Source: Rhodopirellula sp.
Lineage (GTDB): Bacteria; Planctomycetota; Planctomycetia; Pirellulales; Pirellulaceae
Direction: 5' to 3'
DNA: 64,000 bases
NCBI GenBank assembly: GCA_002690925.1
Contig: NZGD01000103.1
Coordinates: 1-64,000, forward strand
The number at the start of each line of letters is the position of its first letter. The first letter of the stretch is position 1. This document shows positions 45,753-54,936 of the stretch, one piece after another. The notes under the pieces are model-generated. The model was not told the DNA's origin. It saw only the letters and a list, made by a program, of their open reading frames with translations, and ran no database searches. The position numbers were made by a program, and so were the translations under genes.

Positions 45753-46487
45753 ATGAAAAAACTCACCAGCACAAACAAAATGATCCTATGGGTTGGAATA
45801 CTCGTCCAACTGCTGACAATCCATTCTTCGAAAAACGCGACAGCTCAAGCTCCATTTGAATTCAAAGAGGATTTTGACAACTTCGATCCAAGCCGCTTCC
45901 GAACAAAAATTCCAAACAGCAATACCCGGATTCGAGAAGGAGTCCTTTGGACCCGTGGGAAGACTGGTGGCAAATATCCACCTATGGTTCATCTGGACCT
46001 TGCACCTCTTAAGGTTGAGACCAAAGACCCGGAAATCTCTTTTCGCTTCCGGTTCTTGCAGCCAGGCAGCTTGATCTGGTTTTTCATTGATGGCGATGAT
46101 GGTTTTGGTGGTGTCGATCATCTGCTGCGTGTCAAACTGCTGCCCACAGGCGTTCAACTTCAAATCGACAACCACTCACTGGATCCCAATCACCCCCAAC
46201 GCCTGAATAAAGATCGTGCGGCAGACAAGGTCAGTGGTGCCTATCGCCTCAGCCAAAAGCTGCCAAAAGAGCTGATCGAAATCAAACCCAATCAGTGGCA
46301 CAACGTGAAAGTGACCTTCCGAAATCGAAAGGTGACGATTTCAGTCGGTGGCAAAATGTGGACCAAAACCTTACAGCACGCCTGCTTCAACGCTGAGAAG
46401 CACAAACTGTTGTGGATGCAAAGGGGTGGAGATAACGGTATTGAGATCGATGACATCAAAATCACCAAGGCAAGTAGTCTGCGTTGA
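45753..46487 (+). CDS. secreted concanavalin-A-like (jelly-roll) protein
   Basis: 244 residues. An N-terminal signal peptide (about 1-30, hydrophobic LWVGILVQLLTIH) precedes a beta-rich domain with features of the LamG/DUF1080-like fold: the opening FKEDFDNFDPSRF, ISFRFRFLQPG, QWHNVKVTFRNRKVTISVGGK and a closing GIEIDDIKITK. Such domains in planctomycetes often bind or hydrolyse sugars; no catalytic residues could be identified. It is a single gene, convergent with hisF. Confidence 0.7.
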   Translation: MKKLTSTNKMILWVGILVQLLTIHSSKNATAQAPFEFKEDFDNFDPSRFRTKIPNSNTRIREGVLWTRGKTGGKYPPMVHLDLAPLKVETKDPEISFRFRFLQPGSLIWFFIDGDDGFGGVDHLLRVKLLPTGVQLQIDNHSLDPNHPQRLNKDRAADKVSGAYRLSQKLPKELIEIKPNQWHNVKVTFRNRKVTISVGGKMWTKTLQHACFNAEKHKLLWMQRGGDNGIEIDDIKITKASSLR

Positions 46488-46522
46488 CAACTGACTTTCA
46501 AGCTGCAGTAATGACAGGCAAC

Positions 46523-47308
46523 TTATGAGTCATGACCAGATTCCAGACGCACAGGAATTCCCGCATCCCGCATGATCTGTTTTGTTTCTGAGATTGTGAA
46601 CTGCCCAAAGTGGAAGATACTAGCTGCCAAAGCTGCGTCAGCCTTTCCTTTTTGAATCGCGTCGACGAGATGGGCAGGACTACCTGCCCCACCACTCGCC
46701 ACCACTGGAATGGAAACAGCCTCGCTGACAGCGGCTGTAACCGGCAGATCATAGCCATCGCAGGTCCCGTCAGCGTCCATACTGGTCAGCACGATTTCAC
46801 CTGCACCAAGAGCCTCGACTTCGCGAGCCCAATCCACTGCCATCAGCCCAGTGGGTTTCCGCCCACCATTGATGTGGACCTCCCATACTTCATCACTACC
46901 TTTGACAACTCGCTTGGGGTCAATATTGACCACAATGCATTGACTTCCGAATCGGTCCGCCGCTCTGCGAACAAAGTCGGGATCTTTACATGCAGCAGAA
47001 TTGATCGAAACTTTGTCGCATCCCGCAGACAACAGCGAACGCACATCATCAATGGTGCGAACCCCGCCACCAACTGTCAGTGGCATGAAAACCTGTTCGG
47101 CCGTGCGTCGCACAACATCAAGAATAATATCACGTTTTTCATGACTCGCAGTGATATCCAGAAAGACCAACTCATCGGCACCCTCATCTTCGTATCTACG
47201 TGCGACTTGAACAGGGTCACCGGCATCTCTCAAATTGACAAAATTTGTACCTTTGACAACCCGGCCATCATGAACATCAAGACAGGGAATGACACGTGCA
47301 GCAAGCAT
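46523..47308 (-). CDS. hisF: imidazole glycerol phosphate synthase subunit HisF
   Basis: 261 residues from the ATG at 47306-47308 ([20 protein letters not shown], the family's N-terminus); a longer frame to 47461 is not supported. TIM-barrel motifs: catalytic Asp in [36 protein letters not shown] (second catalytic Asp) and [13 protein letters not shown]. It condenses PRFAR with ammonia from HisH in histidine biosynthesis. HisH is not in the window. It is the last gene of a minus-strand run with the FN3K-like and ThuA-like genes. Confidence 0.96.
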   Translation of the reverse strand: MLAARVIPCLDVHDGRVVKGTNFVNLRDAGDPVQVARRYEDEGADELVFLDITASHEKRDIILDVVRRTAEQVFMPLTVGGGVRTIDDVRSLLSAGCDKVSINSAACKDPDFVRRAADRFGSQCIVVNIDPKRVVKGSDEVWEVHINGGRKPTGLMAVDWAREVEALGAGEIVLTSMDADGTCDGYDLPVTAAVSEAVSIPVVASGGAGSPAHLVDAIQKGKADAALAASIFHFGQFTISETKQIMRDAGIPVRLESGHDS

Positions 47309-47402
47309 GATTCTGATCTGGCTTTGGGGTGAATTCGATTTGCAAAAGTAGCGGTAGTGAAGACCTCTGTGGCTGCGTGCAAGTTCAGACGCAACCTTCG
47401 AT

Positions 47403-48293
47403 TCAGAAGCGAAGAATCTGTTCAGCCATCTGCTGGCACTGCCCATGATAACCACTACCAAACAGATTCAGATGGTTCAGCAAGTGGTACAGAACATAAA
47501 CATTGACGCGACGTTGCCAACCGGAGTTCATCGGAAAGACTTGCTGATAACTGTCATAAAACGAGTTGGGGCACGCCCCAAATAGCAGCAGCATGCCGAA
47601 TTCCGCCTCCCGGCATCCGTAATAAACTGCTGGATCAATCAGCACGGGCCGGCCTTCGACATCACAGAGATAGTTTCCACTCCACAAGTCACCGTGCAAC
47701 AGTGAAGTCTTGTCCGAGCGTCCATCGAGCCATTGATCCAAGCCAGCAATGACTCTCTCGCAATCTCGACGCAGTGACTCGTCAATCAATTCCTGATCGA
47801 GTCCCCATCGAAGCTGAAAACCAAGCCGGTTCTCAGCCACAAAATCAATCCATCGATCTCCGGAACCATTGACCTGCTTCGCTGCCCCTAAAAAATTATC
47901 ACGATCCAGACCAATGCGAGTCCCTGAGGTGCAGCGATGCATTTCCGCCAAGCCGGCTCCAAAAACACTGAAAAAGTCTGGTCCTGAGGGTTTTTGATCG
48001 ACCCAGTCCATGATTAACCAAGCTTGATCACATGAGACGCCCACAGTCTTGGGGCGAGGTATTGCGATGGCAGGCACCGCTGCCAAACGCGTCAGCCCAT
48101 CAGACTCGGCCTGAAAATTCTCCAGAAAAGATTGATGGTTCGTTTTGGCAAACCAGATCTGCTGGCGTCCTTGAGCATCCTCAGTCACAACGCGACAACC
48201 TTTACTGATACACCCACCCGTCACCCGCTGCTGATCAACGACAGTCAAATCATTCGACACCAGCGCTGAGAAAGCTCTCTGCAAATCATCCAT
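47403..48293 (-). CDS. fructosamine kinase family protein
   Basis: 296 residues from the ATG at 48291-48293; a GTG at 48323 is possible. Protein-kinase-like fold of the fructosamine-3-kinase family: early [11 protein letters not shown] nucleotide-loop equivalent, IWFAKTN with the Lys, catalytic [13 protein letters not shown] and metal-binding [12 protein letters not shown], then [11 protein letters not shown]. Such kinases phosphorylate ketosamines (fructoselysine, ribuloselysine) on proteins or small molecules, promoting their breakdown. The gene lies between thuA-like (8 bases upstream if the GTG is used) and hisF. Confidence 0.85.
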   Translation of the reverse strand: MDDLQRAFSALVSNDLTVVDQQRVTGGCISKGCRVVTEDAQGRQQIWFAKTNHQSFLENFQAESDGLTRLAAVPAIAIPRPKTVGVSCDQAWLIMDWVDQKPSGPDFFSVFGAGLAEMHRCTSGTRIGLDRDNFLGAAKQVNGSGDRWIDFVAENRLGFQLRWGLDQELIDESLRRDCERVIAGLDQWLDGRSDKTSLLHGDLWSGNYLCDVEGRPVLIDPAVYYGCREAEFGMLLLFGACPNSFYDSYQQVFPMNSGWQRRVNVYVLYHLLNHLNLFGSGYHGQCQQMAEQILRF

Positions 48294-48331
48294 CAGCTTC
48301 AGTGGGTTAACGGGACAGAACACAAAGGTGA

Positions 48332-49321
48332 TTACTTCATGTCATAGTCAGCGGGTTTTTTTCCTTTGATGTATTTTCCAAAACCGAACTTGGTAGGAAC
48401 GTACTTACCGACCAGATCGACATTCAAATCTGGCTTTATTTCGCTCTCCATCCCAATACACCAGTACGCGGCATTAACCAACATTCGTCGAACCCCTTCA
48501 CTAGGAAGATCATCTGCGGACCCCATCGTTGTTGTGAAGGTACGCCCATTTTTGTAGGACCTGGTCCAACCGATAGGCATCATGGGATCGTTTTTCTTAC
48601 CTTCGAGAGGCTTATCGTCAGGGCTCATTCCAACGAGCACTTGCCCTTGAATGATTGTTTGTGCATCACCACTGAGTGGTAAGCGAATACCGTAAACATC
48701 TGTTGGTCCCCAAACATCACCGTCCTTGATCCCGATCGAAATCGGATGCGTCTTGTCAGCAACAATGCCCCGCGTCGATTGTCGACCGTGCTTACCATGA
48801 TGCGATACCCATGTTTCACCAAAAATCTGTTTTCCAAAACCACCTTTGTACTCTGGGTTACCGTAGTTCCAACTATATTTCGCGAACTTACGATTACCGG
48901 GAATATTGAAAGAATGTGTTGATGTGCGTAAAGCCATCATGGGGCGTCCAGCCTCGGCATAGTCAACAATCCGCTTCATTTGGTCATCCTCAAGATTTCG
49001 GAACCTGAGCCCGAAAATCACCAAGTCAGCATCGGCCAGTGCTTCCAAACCTGGAATATTGCTCACGTTCTCAGGGTTGATCTCACCAGTTTCAGGATCG
49101 ATCGCAAACAGCACAGTGCACTTAAAACCGTGATGCTTGGAGAGGATTTTTCCAAGCTGAGGGAAAGCTTCTTCACTTCGATACTCATGATCGCCTGATA
49201 CAAGCACAATATGTTTTCCGGCCCCCGGTCCCTCGCCGCCCGGAAACTCCAGCCAACGCTCATCAGCGAGAGCCACGGCTGCGAACAAAGACACCAAAAA
49301 GGGCACGCAAAGACGAATCAT
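48332..49321 (-). CDS. secreted ThuA-like domain protein
   Basis: 329 residues with a signal peptide (1-19). The mature protein starts with GKHIVLVSGDHEYRSEEAFPQL and continues with ADLVIFGLRFRNLEDDQMKRI and RPMMALRTSTHSF, the trehalose-utilisation (ThuA) type of class I amidotransferase-like fold; a catalytic Cys is absent. In planctomycetes ThuA-like exported proteins are abundant and probably act in sugar metabolism. It is the first of three minus-strand genes (ThuA-like, FN3K-like, hisF). Confidence 0.85.
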   Translation of the reverse strand: MIRLCVPFLVSLFAAVALADERWLEFPGGEGPGAGKHIVLVSGDHEYRSEEAFPQLGKILSKHHGFKCTVLFAIDPETGEINPENVSNIPGLEALADADLVIFGLRFRNLEDDQMKRIVDYAEAGRPMMALRTSTHSFNIPGNRKFAKYSWNYGNPEYKGGFGKQIFGETWVSHHGKHGRQSTRGIVADKTHPISIGIKDGDVWGPTDVYGIRLPLSGDAQTIIQGQVLVGMSPDDKPLEGKKNDPMMPIGWTRSYKNGRTFTTTMGSADDLPSEGVRRMLVNAAYWCIGMESEIKPDLNVDLVGKYVPTKFGFGKYIKGKKPADYDMK

Positions 49322-49680
49322 GTGAGTTTCACTCAGAAAGGAAGGAAATTCGGGACAACAAAACCAACGGTGCTGACGAAAGGTTGGGTAAATCTCACCA
49401 CCCGATCACACACCTCTGTCGACAACGGACTCTTATGTCATTGTCTGCAAGTTCAGCAATTTACGGGTCGACCTACCAATAAACAGCGAACTTGAGAACC
49501 ATATGATAGCTGCGCAATGCGGTTTACTCCAACGTTCCAATGGTTTGAACGCTGAACAGCAGGACCTTGCGGCTTCCGACTCCTGCACGACCTTACAGCA
49601 CTGAATCGCAAATCGCGACAATTTGTTATCTTGTGGGGCATAAATGAACCTGGCAACCATCCATCGAGGAGCCTACCCAC
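49322..49680. other. divergent intergenic region
   Basis: 359 bases between ThuA-like (minus) and the PPi-PEPCK-like gene (plus). The ribosome-binding site of the latter, GAGGAG at 49666-49671, is clear; no promoter pair was recognised. Confidence 0.4.
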
Positions 49681-52600
49681 GTGTCGACCATGATCACCGA
49701 AGCAGCCCAGTTACAACGCGCAACCGGGTGGGACCGAAAACTGGCAAGAAGTCCTCAAGAGCGTGATCGACTCCGTAATTACATCGCTTTCCAGATGGCA
49801 TCTGCGGGTCTCTCGACCCCAGACGAAGCCAACAATTCGGACTCGATGGCAAGTTTCTCAACGGGCATTCTCAACAGCCTTCGAGAAAAGAATCGCCTGC
49901 TATCTGAACATCGTGCACCCATCGACTCGCGAATCGAAACTTTTTTGCAGGAGTACTTCCGGGGCTGCACCATGGACAGCCCCCTTCGACTGCCCAGCCG
50001 CTCATTGACCCTCGATCGGCACGGCATGGCAAGGGAACTGAGCCTGCCTGTGAATGGACATTCGTTCCAGAACGACCTGGTCAACTCATACCGCTGTTTG
50101 AATGGCGTCCTGAATAACCCACGTGCCGATCGACGCACGACTGCAGGCACCTTTCACATTACAGAGGATGGGCTTTCGATTCCGCGGGACAAGCGAGCAG
50201 TACCACGGAATGCATTCGTAAAACTGTTCCATGCGGCGATGCGGCCTCCGAAGGAAATGATGCTATTGCCTTATACATCGGAGTCTTCGAGTCCTGCAGA
50301 GTCATGGGTTTCGCTGTTGCTCCGGCCTGCGGTATGCCCCGAAGTGCCAGGCTACTGCGAAGCACAGTTCATGGAAACACGCTTCTTCGCACCAGGAAGT
50401 CTTGTCAGTAATTTGGATTTTGTGGAGTCAATTTTCGGAAATGCGGGTGATCCGCTAACTGCAGCCAACGACGCTGCACTGGATGTAAAATCGTGGAGTG
50501 GACACACGGGTTGCGTTATTCTCGCCCCACATCTCGTGCACTTGCGTAAAAAAGATCTTGGTCTACCACACTGGGATGACGCAACAGAGCGTCAACGTAC
50601 GGACTCGATGTGCTGGAAAGACGAGTCAGAGTGCTACAACGATGGCAGTGCTTTCAAACTGTCTTGCCGTGATGCTTCCGGTGTAATGGTCACTCTGATT
50701 GCCGACAACTACTACGGCTATTGCAAAAAGGAAGTCAAAACACAAATCAGTTTTGCAGCGAATCTGATGGGCAACACGGAAGAAGAGCACGCGGGTGGCG
50801 CGTTGGCTTTTGCGTCGTATTCATTGGGCAGTGACTTCCTGGTCAACAGCAGACGCTACAACGGAAGAGCATTCAAAACCATCGCGAGGGAGTATGAATC
50901 ATTCATTGATGTTCATCCCGAAGGCTACGGGGTTGATCGCAAAGACCCCAGCGTGATCTACATACCAGAGGATGCCTACGCCACGTTGGAAGAACGCTGC
51001 GTTCGGTGGACCCTGAACGGTGAGGAACAACGCATTCCTTTAACACCCAAGAACATTTACATCGCTCCCAGTGGATACAAGATTCGTCTTGAAAAGCATC
51101 CAGCAGCTCCATCATGGCGTTTGATTGGTACTGCGGCCGAAGGAATCTTCTGCCACAAACCATGCACGGTCAGCGGCGGTGGCAAGAGCGAAATCAGCAA
51201 GAGTCTTCGCGACTATATGCTCTACGGTCCAATTTTTGTCGCGGATATCGATCGTGACTTTGAAAAGCTGGATGAGATTTTCAGTCGTTCTTACGAGGAC
51301 CGCTGGCGGGATGACATGCCCGACAAACCGGATTACACCGAACGGCCAAGCCGTGGAGTTCTTGACTCAACACGTAGTCTGGGCAGCATGATTCAATTGC
51401 TGACGCCGCAGCCAAATTACAGCAGTGAATACACTGCATGGCTGGAAACCATTCCAGAACACGTCTATGCCCTCGCACTGATCATCAAAAGATTTGTGCA
51501 ACCGGGGATGGAAAAGGACTGGAAACAGTACTTCGGCGTAGACATTGTCAATGGATCACCGGGCCACGAACTGAAAATCGGTGATCGAGCACTGGTTGGC
51601 ACGTATTTGCGAGTTGGCCTCGACGATCGCAGTTGGCGAACATTCAAGCTGCGGCAGGACTTCATCGCAGCTGCCAAAGTTCAACGGGAAGACGATATCA
51701 GCTGTAGCGTCGTCGTGCCGGCCGACAACGTAGCCGAGCTTGGTCCCGCCGTAGCACCAGCATTCAGCTACAAATTTGTCGAGAATTGTGAATATCGCTT
51801 ATTCCAACGTCCCGATGATGCTGTCCACCGCGGACTGGACAAGCAGACAGAACTGGACCTGTCCCAACCAGGCAATTTCATTAGCAACTTCGAACCGCTT
51901 TCCACTCAGAAAGCGAGGGACATCGTCGATGATGCCGTTGAATTTGACAAATTCAGTGGTCCCATGGAATCGCTTCTCGAAGAAGCCGCGCAACAAGCGG
52001 AAGGCTTTGTGGTAAGCACAGCTGAACCCAGGATTGTAAACGGATCCCGAACCAAGAACCCCCGATATCTGCAAGATCGGCCGGACATGGTGAACTCCCG
52101 CGATACTTACGTAGCAATGCGGGGTATGCAACTCAGCCGCTGCCTTCCCGCAGACTCACCTGTGCTCGCTCCAGTGGGTGCCATTCTCAGTGGCCGACGA
52201 AATAATCCGCCAGATACGAAAACTGGAATCCGCTCACTTGCTGTCTACTCTCCGTTGCACTTTCAGGAACTCCCTGAATTGGTGATGGATTATGTCTGCT
52301 CATTGACCGGCAAAAGTCCCAGCACCACAGGTGCCGGCAGCGAAGGCGCACTGACCAAAGGTCCCTTCAACGCCCTGCTGCCCTCAATCGACCTGAATGC
52401 TATTGTCACGTCGATGATTTTGACTGAGTTGGGTGGTTTCAGCACACCCGCCGGCCACATCGGTCCCCGCTTTGAGGTTGGGCATGATATTTCCCTGCTG
52501 ATCCCCGAAGTCTGGTGCCGTATGGGGCCGGAGGAAAGGGACCCCGAGACCCTGATCAAGACCGGAATGCTGGAGCCAATCAAGGACTTTGAATTTGAGG

Positions 52601-53184
52601 GCAAACAGATTCCCGCCAGTCGTCTCGGCTACCGCATCACACGCAAATTTGTGCGGCAGTATCTTGGTCGTGTTTTCGACAACCCGTCCAAGGTATTTAC
52701 GGAAGATATTCTCAAGCCAGAACTACAGGACCTTCCCTCCTTTGCAGATGGAATTCTCCATATCGCGGAAGCGCAAAAGCGGGTTTCCATGAACTACATG
52801 CAGGATGGGGGCTATGAAAATGCATGCCCACCACTGAAAGCAGTGCTCGATATCATGGCCTACGGCAATCATGAAGGAAAACAAATCACCGACCCAGAGA
52901 TACGGCGGCTTTTCTCGAGAGAAGAATTACTGAAGAGTGAATGGTATCGTCGCCGATTGGTCGCAAAACAGTTGCGCGACATCGAACACTGGAAAACCAT
53001 GGAACGAAAGGTTCGCAACTATCTGGATGATCCTACCGAACAGGATATCGTTCGTGATTTAAACATCGAGGAACGACTTAACTATGTTCAGGATCAACTG
53101 TCAAAAACCCAATCACCAGACTATCAGGAAGCACTGATAGGAACGCTGGGGGTCGATCCCATGCAACCTACTAACAGGGAATAG
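49681..53184 (+). CDS. probable PPi-type phosphoenolpyruvate carboxykinase
   Basis: 1,167 residues from a GTG with GAGGAG 9 bases upstream. No signal peptide or membrane span. The length, and a P-loop-like CTVSGGGKSEISKS segment near residue 500 followed by FVADIDRDF, match my memory of the pyrophosphate-dependent PEP carboxykinases of Propionibacterium and Entamoeba, which are about 1,100-1,200 residues and unrelated in length to the ATP and GTP enzymes. Other ordered segments: ESWVSLLLRPAVCPEVPGYCEAQFMETRFFAPGSLVSN near 240, IYIAPSGYKIRLEKHP near 465, HIGPRFEVGHDISLLIPEVWCRMGPEERDPETL near 930. The enzyme would interconvert oxaloacetate and PEP with pyrophosphate/phosphate in the cytosol. 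The assignment rests on recall of family features; without a search it is moderately secure. Confidence 0.65.
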   Translation: MSTMITEAAQLQRATGWDRKLARSPQERDRLRNYIAFQMASAGLSTPDEANNSDSMASFSTGILNSLREKNRLLSEHRAPIDSRIETFLQEYFRGCTMDSPLRLPSRSLTLDRHGMARELSLPVNGHSFQNDLVNSYRCLNGVLNNPRADRRTTAGTFHITEDGLSIPRDKRAVPRNAFVKLFHAAMRPPKEMMLLPYTSESSSPAESWVSLLLRPAVCPEVPGYCEAQFMETRFFAPGSLVSNLDFVESIFGNAGDPLTAANDAALDVKSWSGHTGCVILAPHLVHLRKKDLGLPHWDDATERQRTDSMCWKDESECYNDGSAFKLSCRDASGVMVTLIADNYYGYCKKEVKTQISFAANLMGNTEEEHAGGALAFASYSLGSDFLVNSRRYNGRAFKTIAREYESFIDVHPEGYGVDRKDPSVIYIPEDAYATLEERCVRWTLNGEEQRIPLTPKNIYIAPSGYKIRLEKHPAAPSWRLIGTAAEGIFCHKPCTVSGGGKSEISKSLRDYMLYGPIFVADIDRDFEKLDEIFSRSYEDRWRDDMPDKPDYTERPSRGVLDSTRSLGSMIQLLTPQPNYSSEYTAWLETIPEHVYALALIIKRFVQPGMEKDWKQYFGVDIVNGSPGHELKIGDRALVGTYLRVGLDDRSWRTFKLRQDFIAAAKVQREDDISCSVVVPADNVAELGPAVAPAFSYKFVENCEYRLFQRPDDAVHRGLDKQTELDLSQPGNFISNFEPLSTQKARDIVDDAVEFDKFSGPMESLLEEAAQQAEGFVVSTAEPRIVNGSRTKNPRYLQDRPDMVNSRDTYVAMRGMQLSRCLPADSPVLAPVGAILSGRRNNPPDTKTGIRSLAVYSPLHFQELPELVMDYVCSLTGKSPSTTGAGSEGALTKGPFNALLPSIDLNAIVTSMILTELGGFSTPAGHIGPRFEVGHDISLLIPEVWCRMGPEERDPETLIKTGMLEPIKDFEFEGKQIPASRLGYRITRKFVRQYLGRVFDNPSKVFTEDILKPELQDLPSFADGILHIAEAQKRVSMNYMQDGGYENACPPLKAVLDIMAYGNHEGKQITDPEIRRLFSREELLKSEWYRRRLVAKQLRDIEHWKTMERKVRNYLDDPTEQDIVRDLNIEERLNYVQDQLSKTQSPDYQEALIGTLGVDPMQPTNRE

Positions 53185-53223
53185 TCACTGACCTCTGGTG
53201 TTCTGTGGTTCAAGTAGCGACTC

Positions 53224-53243
53224 GTGCATCATCAGTGCATCAT
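53224..53243. repeat. short direct repeat between convergent genes
   Basis: GTGCATCAT occurs at 53224-53232 and again at 53235-53243, framed by ACTCG (53220-53224) and CGAGT (53249-53253). It lies between the stop of the PEPCK-like gene and the convergent hydrolase; no function known. Confidence 0.4.
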
Positions 53244-53256
53244 GCTTCCGAGTGAA

Positions 53257-54459
53257 TCATTCTTGATCAGCCAACCCGTTGCTTCCATCAAAGACTGGCC
53301 GGCAACGGGTGACTCGATCGACCACGATTTGCCAAACCGGATGACCAGTCTTTTCACTTGCAGGCAGCCAAGTCAACGGACGAACCAGCTCGAAATGGGA
53401 AAGGTCAACGCGTACCAAATCGCTGGTTGATGCCATGGCAGCGCTTTCTGCCGCGACAATACCATCACCACGACCGTGAACCAATTCATCAAATCCACTA
53501 AGCAGTGGCTTGATACGCGGACGAATCAACCGAATAAAACCATCACCACTTTCGAGTTCGCGGAATGTGCGTTGAATTCTTGCTACCGTTGTGGCATTTA
53601 CCGGACTCCCAACACCAATCACTGACGTGTATCGAACCGTGGGTCGATTGTCTCGTGCATTAAGTTCTTCGAGGAATGCTGATCCCGGCGCAATGTCCCG
53701 TAACTCCGGACTCGTAGGGGCATGCAGGATCACGTCATTCACGTCTGCCACCCCAAACTCGCCCTTTGCGAATAGATTCATCAGTGGAGGTAATGTTGCC
53801 CATGCGGATCCTTGATGCGGGGTTCCAATGGTTATCAAACCGGTGATCGCCTCGTTTTCCAAGGTGGCATTATTGGTCCATTCGCGGGCAATCAGACCAC
53901 CCATTGAATGTCCCACAAGCACTAATTCGTGCTTTTGAGGTGAAGACGCCAGGCAAGTGGCTATCTTTTTGGATACCTCACGCGCTAGCGTCGCTAGCGA
54001 GCGTTGCGGCTCGTAGGACATCGCGGCTGTACGGTAACCGTGGGAACGAAGTTCCTCTCGTAGACCATCAAAGGTTTCATGCGTGCCATTCAAACCATGT
54101 AAGCACAAGACCACAGGTCGTCCGTCATCACTCTCAAGCCAATCTTCATCGCAATGAACCATGACATTACTGCCTCGAGCATCATGATGCTCAAGCCGCA
54201 ACAACGATGGATCACAGCGTATCAGCAACGCAGGTTGCTGACCCACCTCACACGTCACAGAAAAATTCAGCCGATTCCCGGCAGCCAAGTTAATCGCCAG
54301 CAATGAAAGTGAAACCGCTGGTGAATCCAACTTGATCTCCCCCCTCGGCAACATTTCCTCAATGGATACTTCGTCAAGCTGCAAAGCTTGACCAAGAGAA
54401 GCCGCAACATGCTTCCAGCCAATTCGTCCATTCGTTGCCGGAATGATCAATTCAATCAT
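53257..54459 (-). CDS. alpha/beta hydrolase, lipase/PGAP1-like
   Basis: 400 residues. About 110 N-terminal residues of beta-rich, non-catalytic sequence precede the hydrolase: oxyanion strand VVLCLHGLNGTHETF near 115, nucleophile in LVGHSMGGLIAREW near 182, ITIGTPHQGSAWA directly after, then a late Asp (ELVHGRGDGIV) and His (VDLSHFELV). The GHSMGGLIAR...GTPHQGS pair is typical of triacylglycerol-lipase/PGAP1-type enzymes. No signal peptide. Acts on an ester or amide of unknown identity. Isolated gene. Confidence 0.85.
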   Translation of the reverse strand: MIELIIPATNGRIGWKHVAASLGQALQLDEVSIEEMLPRGEIKLDSPAVSLSLLAINLAAGNRLNFSVTCEVGQQPALLIRCDPSLLRLEHHDARGSNVMVHCDEDWLESDDGRPVVLCLHGLNGTHETFDGLREELRSHGYRTAAMSYEPQRSLATLAREVSKKIATCLASSPQKHELVLVGHSMGGLIAREWTNNATLENEAITGLITIGTPHQGSAWATLPPLMNLFAKGEFGVADVNDVILHAPTSPELRDIAPGSAFLEELNARDNRPTVRYTSVIGVGSPVNATTVARIQRTFRELESGDGFIRLIRPRIKPLLSGFDELVHGRGDGIVAAESAAMASTSDLVRVDLSHFELVRPLTWLPASEKTGHPVWQIVVDRVTRCRPVFDGSNGLADQE

Positions 54460-54936
54460 GATGAAGTTTGAAATCCAGAAGTGTTAGAACGGTAAAACAG
54501 ACGCGATTGATTTCAACCACTTGGATGACAGACACCTGTGGCACGATGCGAAACAACAATCCGCCATACTCCATCTTCACTTAATTTAACTGGTGCTGAT
54601 TCAGCTACCCAATCAAGCCCCACCATCGACAGGCCCCATAGTTGTCATCCGTATTCAAGGCGTCTGAGTGGTAACACAACTAACCATCTGGGCCAGTCGT
54701 CTGGAACATGGCATTTTTCACGCACACTACAAAGGCACAAAACTTTCAAACTCGGGTCGGAATTAGCAAAATTCACCGTAAATCACGAGAATGCGCACAC
54801 ATAGGAACTGGGATTCAACGATTCCCAAATCTCGCCTCTGATCTATAATGAGGCATATGAGTGGTCGACGCTCAGTTTGCCTGTCTAGCAGGTCCCGCCA
54901 TTTCACATAGCCTGAACAAAAAGTGTTCTCTGGTCG
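54460..54936. other. divergent intergenic region with a possible -10 box
   Basis: 477 bases without a convincing gene. TATAAT at 54844-54849, with TTCCCA at 54822-54827 (16-base spacer, 4 of 6 matches to TTGACA), could drive the DUF1592-type gene 87 bases downstream. Confidence 0.3.
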
